Notes: a model not told the origin generated them from the letters alone. Counted from the stretch's first letter, positions 54,401 to 63,811 are shown. The stretch is DNA of 64,000 nucleotides from Diplonema papillatum (GCA_030068145.1 JAPJBO010000729.1:1-64000); one strand, 5' to 3'. Numbers and translations: made by a program.

Positions 54401-57400
54401 GATGCCAGCCTCCTGGCGAAACTGTCAGAAGACGAGACCGCCGCCAGAACTGCGATTTTTGACACTCTCGAAGAAGCCCCGTCGAGCCCACGACACAAGG
54501 AAAAGTTCATCGAAGAAGCAGTTGCGATAACACAAGCCGTGCAGAAGCAGTGTGTCAGCGCACTACAGAAGTCAGAGGAAGAAGGCAGACACATGGTAAC
54601 GCCGGCTGTGCTATTGTCGCTGCAATCGATCATCGAAGAACAGGAGAAGACACAGAGGGCACTCCTGTCCGCAGAGCTGCAGCGGTCAGCAACGTTTGCC
54701 GATCACAAGACACAGTTAAACGACGTCATCGACAGGGAAAAGTCGAAGACAGACCTGTTATGCCAAGCAGAGCTATCTGCGTTGCCTTGGCTGGAGACCG
54801 TATCTGCGTTGGTGAAGGATAAGGACAACGCCCTGTCTCTCATCTTGGGCCACCCTTACCTCTCTGCTGTCAGCAACCTGTCAGCAGGTGACGCGATTGC
54901 AGTAGTTAGTCACGGAAAGCTTTCTGACGAGAGTTTTGGATTCGATACCAGCCTCCTGGCGAAACTGTCAGAAGACGAAACCGCCGCCAGAACTGCGATT
55001 TTTGAGACTCTCGAAGAAGCCCCGTCGAGCCCCCGACACAAGGAAAAGTTTATCGAAGAAGCAGTCGCGATAACACAAGCAGTGCACAGGCAATGCGTCA
55101 GCGCACTGCAGAGTGAGGAAGAAGCAGGCAGACACAGTGTAACGCCGGCTGTGCTATCGTCGCTGCAATCGATCATCGAAGAACAGGAAAAGAAACAGAG
55201 AACACTTCTCTCATCAGAGCTGCAGCGGTCGGCAACGTTTGCCGATCACAAGGCACAGTTGAACGACGTCATCGACAAGGAAAAGTCGAAGACAGACCTG
55301 TTATGCCAAGCAGAGCTATCTGCGTTGCCTTGGCTGGAGACCGTATCGTCATTGGCCAAGGATAAGGACAACGCCCTGTCTCTCATCTTGGGCCACCCTT
55401 ACCTCTCTGCTGTCAGCAACCTGTCAGCAGGTGACGCGATTGCAGTAGTTAGTCACGGAAAGCTTTCTGACGAGAGTTTTGGATTCGATACCAGCCTCCT
55501 GGCGAAACTGTCAGAAGACGAAACCGCCGCCAGAACTGCGATTTTTGAGACTCTCGAAGAAGCCCCGTCGAGCCCCCGACACAAGGAAAAGTTTATCGAA
55601 GAAGCAGTCGCGATAACACAAGCAGTGCACAGGCAATGCGTCAGCGCACTGCAGAGTGAGGAAGAAGCAGGCAGACACAGTGTTACGCCGGCTGTCCTAT
55701 CGTCGCTGCAATCGATCATCGAAGAACAGGAGAAGACACAGAGAACACTTCTCTCATCAGAGCTGCAGCGGTCGGCAACGTTTGCTGATCACAAGGCACA
55801 GCTGAACGACGTCATCGACAAGGAAAAGTCGAAGACAGACCTGTTATGCCAGGCGGAGCTATCTGCGTTGCCTTGGTTGGAGACCGTATCTGCATTGGCG
55901 AAGGATAAGGACAACGCCTTGTCTCTCATCTTGGGCCGTCCTTACCTTTCTGCTGTCAGCAACCTGTCAGCAGGCGACGCGATTGCAGTCGTTAGTCATG
56001 GAAAGCTTTCTGGTGAGAGTTCCGGATTCAACGCCAACCTCCTGGCGAAACTGTCAGAAGACGAAACCGCCGCCAGAACTGCGATATTCGACACTCTCGA
56101 AGAAGCCCCGTCGAGCCCCCGACACAAGGAAAAGTTCATCGAAGAAGCTGTGGCCATAACACAAGCCGTGCACAAGCAATGTGTCAGCGCACTGCAGAGT
56201 GAAGAAGAAGCAGGCAGACACAGTGTAACGCCGGCTGTGCTATCGTCGCTTCAATCGATCATCGAAGAACAGGAGAAGACACAGAGAGCACTCCTCTCAG
56301 CAGAGCTACAACGGTCAGCAACGTTTGCTGACCACAAGGCACAGTTGAACGACGTCATCGACAAGGAGAAGTCGAAGACAGACCTGTTATGCCAGGCGGA
56401 GCTATCTGCGTTGCCTTGGCTGGAGACCGTATCGTCATTGGCCAAGGATAAAGACACCGCCCTGTCTCTCATCTTGGGCCACCCTTACCTCTCTGCTGTC
56501 AGCAACCTGTCAGCAGGTGACGCGATTGCAGTCGTTAGTCACGGAAAGCTTTCCGGCGAGAGTTCCGGATTCGATGCCAGCCTCCTGGCAAAACTGTCAG
56601 AAGACGAAACCGCCGCCAGAACTGCGATTTTCGACACTCTCGAAGAAGCCCCGTCGAGCCCACGACACAAGCAACAGTTCATCGAAGAAGCTGTGGCCAT
56701 AACACAAGCCGTGCACAAGCAATGTGTCAGCGCATTGCAGAGTGAAGAAGAAGAAGGCAGGCACACTATAACGCCGGCTGTCCTATCGTCGCTGCAATCG
56801 ATCATCGAAGAACAGGAAAAGACACAGAGAACACTTCTCTCAGCAGAGCTACAACGGTCGGCAACGTTTGCTGATCACAAGGCACAGTTGAATGACGTCA
56901 TCGACAAGGAAAAGTCGAAGACAGACCTGTTATGCCAGGCGGAGCTATCTGCGTTGCCTTGGCTGGAGACCGTATCGTCATTGGCCAAGGATAAAGACAC
57001 CGCCCTGTCTCTCATCTTGGGTCACCCTTACCTCTCTGCTGTCAGCAACCTGTCAGCAGGCGACGCGATTGCAGTCGTTAGCCACGGAAAGCTTTCTGAT
57101 GAGAATTCTGGTTTCGATGCCAGCCTCCTCGCGAAACTGTCAGAAGACGAAACCGCCGCCAGAACTGCGATTTTCGACACTCTCGAAGAAGCACCGTCGA
57201 GTCCCCGACACAAGGAAAAGTTCATCGAAGAAGCAGTCGCGATAGCCCAAGCCGTGCAGAAGCAGTGTGTCAGCGCACTACAGAGTGAAGAAGAAGCAGG
57301 CAGACACAGTGCCACACCAGCTGTGCTATCGTCGCTTGAATCAATCATCGAAGAACAGGAGAAGACACAGAGAGCACTTCTCTCAGCAGAGCTACAAAGG

Positions 57401-60400
57401 TCAGCAACGTTTGCTGATCACAAGGCACAGTTGAATGACATAATCGACAAGGAAAAGTCGAAGACAGACCTGTTATGCCAAGCAGAGCTGTCTGCGTTGC
57501 CGTGGTTAGAGACCGTATCTGCATTGGTGAAGGATAAGGACAACGCCTTGTCTCTCATCTTGGGCCACCCTTATCTCTCTGCTGTCAGCAACCTGTCAGC
57601 AGGTGACGCGATTGCAGTCGTTAGTCACGGAAAGCTTTCTGACGAGAGTTCCGGATTCGATGCCAGCCTCCTGGCGAAACTGTCAGAAGACGAATCGGCC
57701 GCCAGAACTGCAATTTTTAACACTCTCGAAGAAGCCCCTTCGAGCCCCCGACACAAGGAAACGTTCATCGAAGAAGCAGTCGCGATAACACAAGCCGTGC
57801 AGAAGCAATGTGTCAGTGCACTGCAGAGTGAAGAAGAAGCAGGCAGACACAGTGTAACGCCGGCTGTGCTATCGTCGCTGCAATCGATCATCGAAGAACA
57901 GGAGAAGACACAGAGGGCACTCCTGTCCGCAGAGCTGCAGCGCTCAGCAACGTTTGCTGACCACAAGGCACAGTTGAACGACGTCATCGACAAGGAAAAG
58001 TCGAAGACAGACCTGTTATGCCAGGCGGAGCTATCTGCGTTGCCTTGGCTTGAGACTGTATCTGCATTGGCGGAGGATAAGGACAACGCCTTGTCTCTCA
58101 TCTTGGGCCACCCTTACCTCTCTGCTGTCAGCAACCTGTCAGCAGGTGACGCGATTGCAGTCGTTAGTCACGGAAAGCTTTCTGATGAGAGTTCCGGATT
58201 CGATGCCAGCCTCCTGGCGAAACTGTCAGAAGACGAATCGGCCGCCAGAACTGCAATTTTTAACACTCTCGAAGAAGCCCCTTCGAGCCCCCGACACAAG
58301 GAAACGTTCATCGAAGAAGCAGTCGCGATAACACAAGCCGTGCAGAAGCAATGTGTCAGTGCACTGCAGAGTGAAGAAGAAGCAGGCAGACACAATGTAA
58401 CGCCGGCTGTGCTATCGTCGCTGCAATCGATCATCGAAGAACAGGAAAAGACACAGAGGGCACTCCTGTCCGCAGAGCTGCAGCGCTCAGCAACGTTTGC
58501 TGACCACAAGGCACAGTTGAACGACGTCATCGACAAGGAAAAGTCGAAGACAGACCTGTTATGCCAGGCGGAGCTATCTGCGTTGCCTTGGCTTGAGACC
58601 GTATCTGCATTGGTGAAGGATAAGGACAACGCCTTGTCTCTCATCTTGGGCCACCCTTACCTCTCTGCTGTCAGCAACCTGTCAGCAGGTGACGCGATTG
58701 CAGTCGTTAGTCACGGAAAGCTTTCTGATGAGAGTTCCGGAGTCAATGCCAGCCTCCTGGCGAAACTGTCAGAAGACGAGACCGCCGCCAGAACTGCGAT
58801 TTTCGACTCTCTCGAAGAAGCCCCGTCGAGTCCCCGACACAAGGAAAAGTTCATCGAAGAAGCTGTGGCCATAACACAAGCCGTGCACAAGCAATGTGTC
58901 AGCGCACTGCAGAGTGAAGAACAAGACGGCAGACACAGTGTAACGCCGGCTGTGCTATCGTCGCTGCAATCGATCATCGAAGAACAGGAGAAGACACAGA
59001 GAACACTTCTCTCAGCAGAGCTACAACGGTCAGCAACGTTTGCTGATCACAAGGCACAGTTGAACGACGTCATCGACAAGGAAAAGTCGAAGACAGACCT
59101 GTTATGCCAGGCGGAGCTATCTGCGTTGCCTTGGTTGGAGACCGTATCTGCATTGGCGAAGGATAAAGACAACGCCTTGTCTCTCATCTTGGGCCACCCT
59201 TATCTCTCAGCTGTCAGCAACCTGTCAGCAGGTGACGCGATTGCAGTAGTTAGTCACGGAAAGCTTTCTGATGAGAGTTCCGGAGTCAATGCCAGCCTCC
59301 TGGCGAAACTGTCAGAAGACGAGACCGCCGCCAGAACTGCGATTTTCGACACTCTCGAAGAAGCCCCGTCGAGTCCCCGACACAAGGAAAAGTTCATCGA
59401 AGAAGCTGTGGCCATAACACAAGCCGTGCACAAGCAATGTGTCAGCGCACTGCAGAGTGAAGAACAAGACGGCAGACACAGTGTAACGCCGGCTGTGCTA
59501 TCGTCGCTGCAATCGATCATCGAAGAACAGGAAAAGACACAGAGAACACTTCTCTCAGCAGAGCTACAACGGTCGGCAACGTTTGCTGATCACAAGGCAC
59601 AGTTGAATGACGTCATCGACAAAGAAAAATCGAAGACAGACCTGCTATGCCAGGCGGAGCTATCTGCATTGCCTTGGTTGGAGATCGTATCGTCATTGAT
59701 GAAGGATAAGGACAACGCCCTGTCTCTCATCTTGGGCCACCCTTACCTCTCTGCTGTCAGCAACCTGTCAGCAGGTGACGCGATTGCAGTCGTTAGTCAT
59801 GGAAAGCTTTCTGGTGAGAATTCCGGATTCGATGCCAGCCTCCTCGCGAAGTTGTCAGAAGACGAAAGTGCTGCCAGAACTGCGATTTTCGACACACTCG
59901 AAGAAGCCCCGTCGAGTCCCCGACACAAGGAAACGTTCATCGAAGAAGCAGTCGCGATAACACAAGCTGTGCACAAGCAGTGTGTCAGCGCACTGCAGAG
60001 TGAAGAAGAAGAAGGCAGACACAGTGTAACGCCGGCTGTGCTATCGTCGCTGCAATCGATCATCGAAGAACAGGAGAAGACACAGAGAATACTCCTTTCC
60101 GAGGAACTGGAGAAGGAGGCCACTTTTGCAGATCGGAGAGAGGAACTGAGCCGCCTCATGGACAAGCTGAGGTGTCAGGTTGACGCGCGGTGCGAAACCG
60201 TGTTGTCGCACCCGTGGCTGCGGAGCGTGTGCGAGCTCTCGGGCGACCGCGAAAACGCCCTGGCGTTTGTACTCGGGTCTCCTACTGGAGGCCGGGAATT
60301 GTCTGTCCCACCGGTTGGCGGCCATGCATTCAGGGAGTTGGTTTCCGCGTGTGCAGCTTCGGATGATGGCGGCAATACGAAGGCTGTTCTGGACTTCGTC

Positions 60401-63400
60401 GAGGCAGCATCATCCTCAAAAGAGTCACCTGCCGCCGGTCCCAGCGCGGGAGCGAAGGCGACGATGCCCCGCCCAACTGCCGACGACGAAGCGGCTACCT
60501 CTGGTCCCCCGGAGCAATACCCCCGGCTCAGCCCGCTCTTGAGCGCGTGCCGGGTTGCAGACGGTGCGGAAAGGGGGGTGCTGGAGTTCCTCGTCGACGC
60601 TCCCTGCTCCCAGCCGCCGGCGGACGGCACCGCCGGCGCATCTGACGCGGGCGTCGCAGCCCCCGCCGCCGGCCTGGACCAGTATCCCCGTCTTAGCCCG
60701 CTTCTGAGCGCTTGCAGAGGCGCGGATGGTGCGGAAAGGGGGGTGCTGGAGTTCCTCCTCGACAGCCCGTGCTCGCGTCCGTCGGCACCCCAGGTGTCGC
60801 GCCCGGTGCCGCACGCTGACAGTGAACCTTCGGCGGTGGAGGCCCTGCTGTCTGGCTGCTCTGCAGCGGACCGCGCGGTTCTCGAGTTCTTGTCTGCTGC
60901 GTGCAGCGACCGTTTTGCACATGCACACGGAATTGCAAATGAGCCCGGGATGTCCAGCGAACACGTGGTTATACACGAGCCTGGAACTCCAGCTGGGCAC
61001 GGAAAAACTGGAGCATCGAGTAGTGCACACGGGGTTTCAGGTGAGCCGGCGATGTCAAAGTCAAGGGAACACGCGATTTTGCATGAGCCTGGGACGCCAA
61101 CTGGACACGGAAAAACTGGCGCGTCAAGTACACCCGGGGCTGCAAACGAGCCCGCGGCGGGCGGCTGGCCGTGCGCGGACGAAGGGGAGGGCCCGCTCGG
61201 GTGCCTACTGCACGCCTGCGCCGCCGGCGACGGCCGGTCGCGCGCCGTGCTGGAGTTCCTGCAGTCGGTCTCCGACCTCGGCGGCCCCTCCGCCGCCGAA
61301 GGCGGCGGAAGGGCCGCCGCGGCCCCGGCCCCGGCCTTTGCCGGCATCGGCAGCCTGCTGCGGTCGTGCGCGGCCGGCAGCAAGGCGCGCGGCGCCATCG
61401 TCTTCTTGCAGTCCGTCGCCGAGTCGAGCGCCCCCGCGCCCCTGGCCCAGCCGCCTGCCGACGCCGGGCCACCCGCAACGCAGCAGCAGCAGCAGGCCCG
61501 CAGGCGGGCCGCTGGCGCCGCGGCGGGCGGTGGTGGCGGCGGGTGCGGGCACTTGAAGAGTCTGTACGAAAGCGGGTCTGCCGACCGTGACAGAGCAGCG
61601 CTTGCGTTCTTGGTCACGGGCGACGCGGGCGTCGAGGTGGGGGTCCGGGGCGGGGCCGCCGCCGACGAGCCCCTGGCAGACAGAGCCCTTGAAGACGGCA
61701 CGATTGTCGCCGCAGGGATGCCTCAAACGACCCACCAGCAGTCTGCCGCCACAACCGAGGAACCGCACGCAAGCAGGGCTCGTGAGGTTGACGCAATCGC
61801 CACCGCAGACGAACCTCAGGCAGCAAACAAGGCTCTTGAAGATGTCACAATCGTCACCGCAGACGAATCCCGGGCAGCAAACAAGGCTCGTGAAGATGAC
61901 GCGACCATCGCCACCCCCTCCGGGCGGGGCCACCTGCAAGGATTGCTTGCCAGCGGTTCTCCCGACACCGACCGGCCAGCCCTCGCGTTCTTGTGCACGG
62001 CCGCCGCTGCGGCGGCGGCGCCGGAGACAGCCCCGCTGCCGCTCTCGTCAACCGCGCGGCGGCTGCCGCCGCCGGCCGAGGCGTGCCTCTCGCCGCTGCT
62101 GTCCGACGGCGCGAGCTCCGACCGCGGCGGCGCCGGCCGCTGGGCCGCCGACGCCACCGTCAAGTGGCTCCCCGGCGGCGGCGGCGGCAGCCCGCTGTCT
62201 CCGGGCACCGAGAGCCCCGCCGTAGTGGCCGGCACGGTCCGGCGCCTCACGTCGTCGGCGGCGCGGGGCGAAGCACCACGGGAAAGCACGTTTTTTCCTC
62301 CCTCGAAACAGGGCGGCTCTCCTCCGGAGGAGGTGAGTCTCCCCTCGTCCTCCTCCTGCCCCCAGGGCCGCCACCCACACCTCGAGCGCGTGTGCGCAGC
62401 GGGTGGGACACAGTCCGCTGCAGCTCTGCGCTTCGTCCTCGGCCCGACGCAGGAGCACCCGCCCAGCCCTGGACTCGGCGGTGCCGGCGGAAAACACCCG
62501 TATCTCAGCGTCGTCGCCGGGTTGGATTATGACGCCGCAGGGTTGCCGCCACCGGTACCGCCGACACCCCCGTCGTCAGCCCTGGGGTTCGTCCTGTCTC
62601 CGGAGGACCCTGCGGACACGCACCCGCCCCCCGCCGCGGCGCCGCGGCACCCGTACGTCGCGGCGGTGCTCGCGAGCGCAGCGGGGGACGCCTGCCGCGG
62701 GGGTGTCTGGTGCTCCCTGGGGTTCGTGGGCGGGGATTCGCCGGGCGTCGAAAACGACGTGAGAGAGTGCGGATGCGGGCAAATCGGGTGCGGGCTGCTG
62801 GTGGTCGACGCTCCGAAGCGATGCGTCACCGAGCGGGAACTGTGGGCGGAGGTCGAAAAGGACGGCGGCGTGTTCTACAGGCACCGCTGGACGCGCGCGA
62901 AGGTGCGCAACCTCGGCAAGGAGCTGGCCCGCCCGCCCCTGACGCCGTCTCAGGAGCTCAAAGAGGCCGGCCTCTGGTCCCTCAAGCCCGGCAAGCCGGA
63001 CCTCTCGTCGGACAAGCTCTCTGACGACGCGGGCTCGCTGAGCCCAACGTCCCTCGACCACAGCCACCGCAGCCTCTCGGCCTCCCACCGCCGCGCCGCC
63101 GCCTTCAGCCACCCTGGAGCCGTCGGCGCCGCGAAATACAAGCACCAGACCACCGGCAATCTCGCGTGGTTTCCCTCCAAGGAAACCGGCAAACTCTCGG
63201 CCGTCGCCAGCTCGTTTCCGCCGGTCTCCCGCGTCTGCGTGGCGCCGGCGTTCGCCGACAAGCTGAAGGCGCTCCTGGCTGAAAAAGAGGAGCACATGCA
63301 GAAGGCGGCGCTCGCGTCGGCAGAACGGGCGGTGGTGGTGCTGGACCCTGAGGAGCTGAGCAAGCGGGCCCTCGAGAAGGGAACGTGGAAGGAGCGGCCG

Positions 63401-63811
63401 GCGGTGGGCAGCGACAAGTCGTTCTACTACCACGCGAAGACGAAGGAGCGGGTGTGGAACCTCGGGGCGCGGCTGGTCGATGACGCGCGCGAGAAGCAGC
63501 GGAAGAAGACGGGCAACGACTTCTTCCCGCCCGCGTGCGCGGCGTGCGGCGTCGCCTACGGCAAGCCGCCGCCGCGGTGGGAGTGCGTCAAGTGCAAGGA
63601 GAAGGTCTGGCAGCCGGCCGCCGACGTGCGGGCGAGCTTCTGCCGGTGCTGCGGGAAGGACGTCTCGCGCGAGAAGGGGCAGGACCACTGCCGCAGGTGC
63701 GGCTACATGTCCTGCAGGCGGTGCGTCGCGTACGAGACTGCCCTCGTCTCCATGGGGTGGACCGGCAAGACTCTCTGCACCGTCTGCGAGGACTGCTCTA
63801 AGAAGGTGTGA
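48443..63811 (+). CDS. Giant modular protein, 5,122 aa, repeat-rich with FYVE-like finger
   Basis: One uninterrupted exon. Residues 1-93 look like a ubiquitin-like beta-grasp (MLIKVVAPAGDTL at the start, ATVVLRRK at the end). Residues 95-720 are Ala/Glu/Pro-rich linker. Residues 723-1742 are six 170-aa repeats (class A), and 1805 to about 3900 are twelve 181-aa repeats (class B). Residues about 3920-4770 carry a dozen short copies of the motif aromatic-Leu-x2-Val-Cys ... Ala-x-x-Phe-Leu. Near 4800-4825 and 4980-5008 are WW-like segments (GTWKERP, then KSFYYHAKTKERVWNLG). Residues 5031-5120 hold a Cys-rich finger: CRCCGKDV, DHCRRCGYMSCRRC and CTVCEDC, the FYVE pattern without its basic RRHHCR core. 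The start is supported by the copies upstream. Likely a very large cytoskeletal or membrane-associated scaffold; function unknown. Confidence 0.9.
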   Translation: MLIKVVAPAGDTLLNGERVIGVEGSDLISEVKARLLEKVGHPGYPAAELGVVKRVRCAASPAQEKRVFKLLEDHLPAAKAGLKNGATVVLRRKQYRRGPVPLEPATVSPAPDRRPEGTRPPNFSGKQQDAADQRGAPDVWDQEWRENRSRNEAGGGGGAGASVESLSAAFDRLSATVVAAKETRAFRPAVTDWLEATVASRRDALAERLGGEGDRQEPAAGLSSVEAFVAEAEATCREAAGAPQWDAHCAASRTLIDQRELQIRARRHQGSEFGAPREIGAREGRSADNSAAPETSSQSVGIASPSPNEQQREQETGTRDSAATEVSSQFAGMQKEETTAAAPPPNEQQQQQREQETSARKDQGGAADAESSKEAPPASSQVGGGASRRDEDGADGGDDTTDGGSDTRSGLGSTTRFLGAGDRARWPDKKDTRPAGPDDDEGGGRTPLGGSLRGPPPRLAPEHEPAPLPFGGRLSAGSDASSKQQQQPPGAPLAHLCIVTALGRGQALQFLPGQQPAGGEAEAERGGEDAKKSARSPAASVDARSTEEAAPPTTTTATEQAAKLQPAEEEEEEAEAERGGKDPQTAARPPAAVLEARSIEEAAPSTTTTTTAATEQVPKQQLQVADEARGQEGEDPQKAISQTTPPPPAAPAAEEKLGAAAGPPPALPPGACLRHVASLGRGTALAALLSFGGAPVEPAAPRRPRQEAPREPAAEAQGSAPAFDASLLAKLSADETAARTAIFDTLEEAPSSPRHKQQFVDQAVAITQAAHKQCIETLQTEEQQGRQTVPPALLSSLQSIIEDQEKSQRELLSAELQRSATFADHKKQLTELMDAEQAKTDSLCKAALSSSAATAGSWLQAVCDTGRDKSNALWFILERQVHGKPPSDAVPSFDTSLLAKLSEDETAARTAIFDTLEEAPSSPRHKQQFIDQAVAITQAAHKQCIETLQTEEQQGRQTVPPALLSSLQSIIEDQEKSQRELLAAELQRSATFADHKKQLTELMDAEQAKTDSLCKAALSSSAATAGSWLQAVCYTNRDKSNALWFILERQVHGKPPSDAVPSFDASLLAKLSEDETAARTAIFDTLEEAPSSPRHKQQFIEQAVAITQAAHKQCIETLQTEEQQGRQTVPPALLSSLQSIIEDQEKSQRELLSAELQRSATFADHKKQLTELMDAEQAKTDSLCKAALSSSAATAGSWLQAVCDTGRDKSNALWFILERQVHGKPPSDAVPSFDTSLLAKLSEDETAARTAIFDTLEEAPSSPRHKQQFIDQAVAITQAAHKQCIETLQTEEQQGRQTVPPALLSSLQSIIEDQEKSQRELLAAELQRSATFADHKKQLTELMDAEQAKTDSLCKAALSSSAATAGSWLQAVCDTGRDKSNALWFILERQVHGKPPSDAVPSFDTSLFAKLSEDETAARTAIFDTLEEAPSSPRHKQQFIDQAVAITQAAHKQCIETLQTEEQQGRQTVPPALLSSLQSIIEDQEKSQRELLAAELQRSATFADHKKQLTELMDAEQAKTDSLCKAALSSSAATAGSWLQAVCYTNRDKSNALWFILERQVHGKPPSDAVPSFDASLLAKLSEDETAARTAIFDTLEEAPSSPRHKQQFIDQAVAITQAAHKQCIETLQTEEQQGRQTVPPALLSSLQSIIEDQEKSQRELLSAELQRSATFADHKRQLSRLMEDDRARTPERCRGALALGARPWLDAVCATRNEPTSALSFLTGAPAEQMTAEAPPTALDSSWATHPSPLQWLRTVAGQRDGEATALSFLLGRHALIVNALSAGQAAAIISHGGLTDQTRTPPFDNSLAASLAEEEATARGHIFRALEEAPSSPRHKEKFIEEAVAITQAVHKQCVSALQSEEEAGRHSVTPAVLSSLQSIIEEQQKKQRALLSAELQRSATFADHKAQLNDVIDKEKSKTDLLCQAELSALPWLETVSSLAKDKDNALSLILGHPYLSAVSNLSAGDAIAVVSHGKLSGESPGFDASLLAKLSEDETAARTAIFDTLEEAPSSPRHKEKFIEEAVAITQAVQKQCVSALQKSEEEGRHMVTPAVLLSLQSIIEEQEKTQRALLSAELQRSATFADHKTQLNDVIDREKSKTDLLCQAELSALPWLETVSALVKDKDNALSLILGHPYLSAVSNLSAGDAIAVVSHGKLSDESFGFDTSLLAKLSEDETAARTAIFETLEEAPSSPRHKEKFIEEAVAITQAVHRQCVSALQSEEEAGRHSVTPAVLSSLQSIIEEQEKKQRTLLSSELQRSATFADHKAQLNDVIDKEKSKTDLLCQAELSALPWLETVSSLAKDKDNALSLILGHPYLSAVSNLSAGDAIAVVSHGKLSDESFGFDTSLLAKLSEDETAARTAIFETLEEAPSSPRHKEKFIEEAVAITQAVHRQCVSALQSEEEAGRHSVTPAVLSSLQSIIEEQEKTQRTLLSSELQRSATFADHKAQLNDVIDKEKSKTDLLCQAELSALPWLETVSALAKDKDNALSLILGRPYLSAVSNLSAGDAIAVVSHGKLSGESSGFNANLLAKLSEDETAARTAIFDTLEEAPSSPRHKEKFIEEAVAITQAVHKQCVSALQSEEEAGRHSVTPAVLSSLQSIIEEQEKTQRALLSAELQRSATFADHKAQLNDVIDKEKSKTDLLCQAELSALPWLETVSSLAKDKDTALSLILGHPYLSAVSNLSAGDAIAVVSHGKLSGESSGFDASLLAKLSEDETAARTAIFDTLEEAPSSPRHKQQFIEEAVAITQAVHKQCVSALQSEEEEGRHTITPAVLSSLQSIIEEQEKTQRTLLSAELQRSATFADHKAQLNDVIDKEKSKTDLLCQAELSALPWLETVSSLAKDKDTALSLILGHPYLSAVSNLSAGDAIAVVSHGKLSDENSGFDASLLAKLSEDETAARTAIFDTLEEAPSSPRHKEKFIEEAVAIAQAVQKQCVSALQSEEEAGRHSATPAVLSSLESIIEEQEKTQRALLSAELQRSATFADHKAQLNDIIDKEKSKTDLLCQAELSALPWLETVSALVKDKDNALSLILGHPYLSAVSNLSAGDAIAVVSHGKLSDESSGFDASLLAKLSEDESAARTAIFNTLEEAPSSPRHKETFIEEAVAITQAVQKQCVSALQSEEEAGRHSVTPAVLSSLQSIIEEQEKTQRALLSAELQRSATFADHKAQLNDVIDKEKSKTDLLCQAELSALPWLETVSALAEDKDNALSLILGHPYLSAVSNLSAGDAIAVVSHGKLSDESSGFDASLLAKLSEDESAARTAIFNTLEEAPSSPRHKETFIEEAVAITQAVQKQCVSALQSEEEAGRHNVTPAVLSSLQSIIEEQEKTQRALLSAELQRSATFADHKAQLNDVIDKEKSKTDLLCQAELSALPWLETVSALVKDKDNALSLILGHPYLSAVSNLSAGDAIAVVSHGKLSDESSGVNASLLAKLSEDETAARTAIFDSLEEAPSSPRHKEKFIEEAVAITQAVHKQCVSALQSEEQDGRHSVTPAVLSSLQSIIEEQEKTQRTLLSAELQRSATFADHKAQLNDVIDKEKSKTDLLCQAELSALPWLETVSALAKDKDNALSLILGHPYLSAVSNLSAGDAIAVVSHGKLSDESSGVNASLLAKLSEDETAARTAIFDTLEEAPSSPRHKEKFIEEAVAITQAVHKQCVSALQSEEQDGRHSVTPAVLSSLQSIIEEQEKTQRTLLSAELQRSATFADHKAQLNDVIDKEKSKTDLLCQAELSALPWLEIVSSLMKDKDNALSLILGHPYLSAVSNLSAGDAIAVVSHGKLSGENSGFDASLLAKLSEDESAARTAIFDTLEEAPSSPRHKETFIEEAVAITQAVHKQCVSALQSEEEEGRHSVTPAVLSSLQSIIEEQEKTQRILLSEELEKEATFADRREELSRLMDKLRCQVDARCETVLSHPWLRSVCELSGDRENALAFVLGSPTGGRELSVPPVGGHAFRELVSACAASDDGGNTKAVLDFVEAASSSKESPAAGPSAGAKATMPRPTADDEAATSGPPEQYPRLSPLLSACRVADGAERGVLEFLVDAPCSQPPADGTAGASDAGVAAPAAGLDQYPRLSPLLSACRGADGAERGVLEFLLDSPCSRPSAPQVSRPVPHADSEPSAVEALLSGCSAADRAVLEFLSAACSDRFAHAHGIANEPGMSSEHVVIHEPGTPAGHGKTGASSSAHGVSGEPAMSKSREHAILHEPGTPTGHGKTGASSTPGAANEPAAGGWPCADEGEGPLGCLLHACAAGDGRSRAVLEFLQSVSDLGGPSAAEGGGRAAAAPAPAFAGIGSLLRSCAAGSKARGAIVFLQSVAESSAPAPLAQPPADAGPPATQQQQQARRRAAGAAAGGGGGGCGHLKSLYESGSADRDRAALAFLVTGDAGVEVGVRGGAAADEPLADRALEDGTIVAAGMPQTTHQQSAATTEEPHASRAREVDAIATADEPQAANKALEDVTIVTADESRAANKAREDDATIATPSGRGHLQGLLASGSPDTDRPALAFLCTAAAAAAAPETAPLPLSSTARRLPPPAEACLSPLLSDGASSDRGGAGRWAADATVKWLPGGGGGSPLSPGTESPAVVAGTVRRLTSSAARGEAPRESTFFPPSKQGGSPPEEVSLPSSSSCPQGRHPHLERVCAAGGTQSAAALRFVLGPTQEHPPSPGLGGAGGKHPYLSVVAGLDYDAAGLPPPVPPTPPSSALGFVLSPEDPADTHPPPAAAPRHPYVAAVLASAAGDACRGGVWCSLGFVGGDSPGVENDVRECGCGQIGCGLLVVDAPKRCVTERELWAEVEKDGGVFYRHRWTRAKVRNLGKELARPPLTPSQELKEAGLWSLKPGKPDLSSDKLSDDAGSLSPTSLDHSHRSLSASHRRAAAFSHPGAVGAAKYKHQTTGNLAWFPSKETGKLSAVASSFPPVSRVCVAPAFADKLKALLAEKEEHMQKAALASAERAVVVLDPEELSKRALEKGTWKERPAVGSDKSFYYHAKTKERVWNLGARLVDDAREKQRKKTGNDFFPPACAACGVAYGKPPPRWECVKCKEKVWQPAADVRASFCRCCGKDVSREKGQDHCRRCGYMSCRRCVAYETALVSMGWTGKTLCTVCEDCSKKV
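50609..53669 (+). repeat. Class A repeats of the giant gene, six units of 510 bp
   Basis: Units start at 50609, 51119, 51629, 52139, 52649 and 53159 with FDASLLAKLSEDETAARTAI or a close variant. Conserved landmarks are EEAPSSPRHKQQF, LLSSLQSIIEDQEKSQRELL, SATFADHKKQL and LQAVC to NALWFILE. Units are almost identical at DNA level, and the last diverges after 53470. Confidence 0.97.
53855..60371 (+). repeat. Class B repeats of the giant gene, twelve units of 543 bp
   Basis: Starts are exactly 543 bp apart from 53855 to 59828. Landmarks: SSPRHKEKFIEEAVAITQAV, SVTPAVLSSLQSIIEEQEK, ATFADHKAQLNDVIDKEKSK, LPWLETVSALAKDKDNALSL and GHPYLSAVSNLSAGDAIAVV. They are homologous to class A but carry an extra C-terminal motif copy. 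The first unit is diverged, and the twelfth is hybrid after about 60085. Confidence 0.97.
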
